DNA of 18,450 nt, taken from Atkinsonella hypoxylon. Its lineage: Eukaryota; Ascomycota; Sordariomycetes; Hypocreales; Clavicipitaceae. Of this stretch, positions 17,957 to 18,450 are shown piece after piece (the first letter of the stretch is position 1; each line of letters begins with the position of its first letter). The position numbers and the translations under genes are program-made. Under the pieces are notes generated by a model that was not told the DNA's origin, did not search any database, and saw only the letters and a program-made list of their open reading frames with translations. Location: the NCBI GenBank assembly GCA_000729835.1, contig JFHB01000350.1:1-18450 (forward strand), read 5' to 3'.

Positions 17957-18450
17957 AGAGCTTATATAACTATAGAAGCAGAAGGTAAAAGCATTAAAAG
18001 TATAGCTAATATAAAGAATTATATATATTATACTCTTTCTGCTAAGTAAGATTAATTATTCTTTTTACACCTACCTTCTATATTAAGCTATTTTACTAGT
18101 TATTTATATAAGTTTAGTATTCTATATCCCTTAAAGAAAAGCATAAGCTCTATATTTAAAGCAGCTAATACTAGCTCTAGCTAATCTAGTAAATCTTCTA
18201 AAAAAGTTGTTTTAAAACCTAAGGTTATAATAGAATTAAATACTTAAGATAAAAAGGCTAGTATTAATAGCGCTATAGCTATACCTTATAAGGCTCTTGC
18301 TAAAGCTATAGATAAAGCTATTAAAAAGCAGTAAGCTTAAGCTACCTTTAATAAGAAGTTTAATATACACTAATTTAAGGGAGAAAATATTCTTAATTAC
18401 TTAACTAGCTTTAAGCTAAAAATAGAAACCTTATTTATTCTAAAGAAAAA
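17957..18450 (+). pseudogene. Gypsy-3 gag remnant (right copy, runs off the window)
   Basis: Plus-strand copy of the gag seen on the minus strand at 608-1101. Pairing positions as 19058 minus the coordinate holds at both ends (17960 with 1098, 18450 with 608), so the 491 bases align without a gap. The N-terminal part is cut off by the Copia LTR. Differences from the left copy are nearly all transitions, and this copy is usually the one with T or A (for example TATATAAG for TGCGTAAG), so it has taken more RIP. Readable pieces include FKGENILNYLTSFKLKIETL. It gives no indication of being expressed. Confidence 0.7.
17960..18450. repeat. Right arm of a 491-bp inverted repeat
   Basis: Partner of 608-1098. 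The left end of this arm is set by the Copia LTR, and the right end is the window edge. Confidence 0.85.

Noticed and set aside
1..18450. CRISPR array, bacterial operon, toxin or defence system
   Set aside because: There are no regularly spaced short repeats, no ribosome binding sites and no open genes; every readable domain belongs to LTR retrotransposons.
1..18450. A functional host gene or a captured gene inside an element
   Set aside because: No frame longer than 103 codons is stop-free, and every longer read-through frame I could recognise matches gag or pol.

Overview
This window looks like a piece of an AT-rich, gene-poor compartment of a filamentous ascomycete genome (Pezizomycotina), made almost wholly of nested LTR retrotransposons degraded by repeat-induced point mutation (RIP). 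In the first 60 bases TpA occurs 11 times, while CpA and TpG do not occur. Across the window CAA, CAG and TGG codons have become TAA or TAG, ATG is scarce, and retroelement domains can still be read in long frames once those stops are read through. I see no host gene, no tRNA or rRNA gene, and no bacterial-type feature. The species cannot be named from this sequence.

Layout. (1) 1-1101, minus: gag of a Ty3/Gypsy element called Gypsy-3 here, running off the left edge. (2) About 1260-6143, minus: a second Ty3/Gypsy element, Gypsy-2, with gag and zinc knuckle, protease, RT, RNase H and the start of integrase. It is interrupted by two related solo LTRs, A (1581-2061) and B (4909-5400). (3) 6145-10127, plus: a third Ty3/Gypsy element, Gypsy-1, with LTR, gag and zinc knuckle, protease region, RT and the start of RNase H. 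Its LTR is split by a solo LTR of a Copia family (6459-7150). (4) 10128-17956, minus: a complete Ty1/Copia element with two 697-bp LTRs, primer binding site, polypurine tract and one gag-pol frame of about 1,800 codons. (5) 17957-18450, plus: a second Gypsy-3 gag fragment, the inverted ungapped copy of 608-1098.

Relative age. Gypsy-2 appears to be the oldest substrate: LTRs A and B and Gypsy-1 all interrupt it. Copia sequences then landed in Gypsy-1. The full Copia lacks matching target-site duplications and is flanked by parts of two different Gypsy elements, so this block was probably rearranged by recombination or deletion after insertion. All coding remnants are inactive: they carry many in-frame stops, and catalytic Asp residues have become Asn in the RTs of all three pol genes and in the Copia protease and integrase.

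I did not find a new biological system. The most informative points are the chimeric Copia flanks, the two solo LTRs whose removal reconnects Gypsy-2, the half-tRNA-type primer site, and the absence of indels over very long stretches despite heavy point mutation. Family assignments come from reading translated frames by eye, with no database search.
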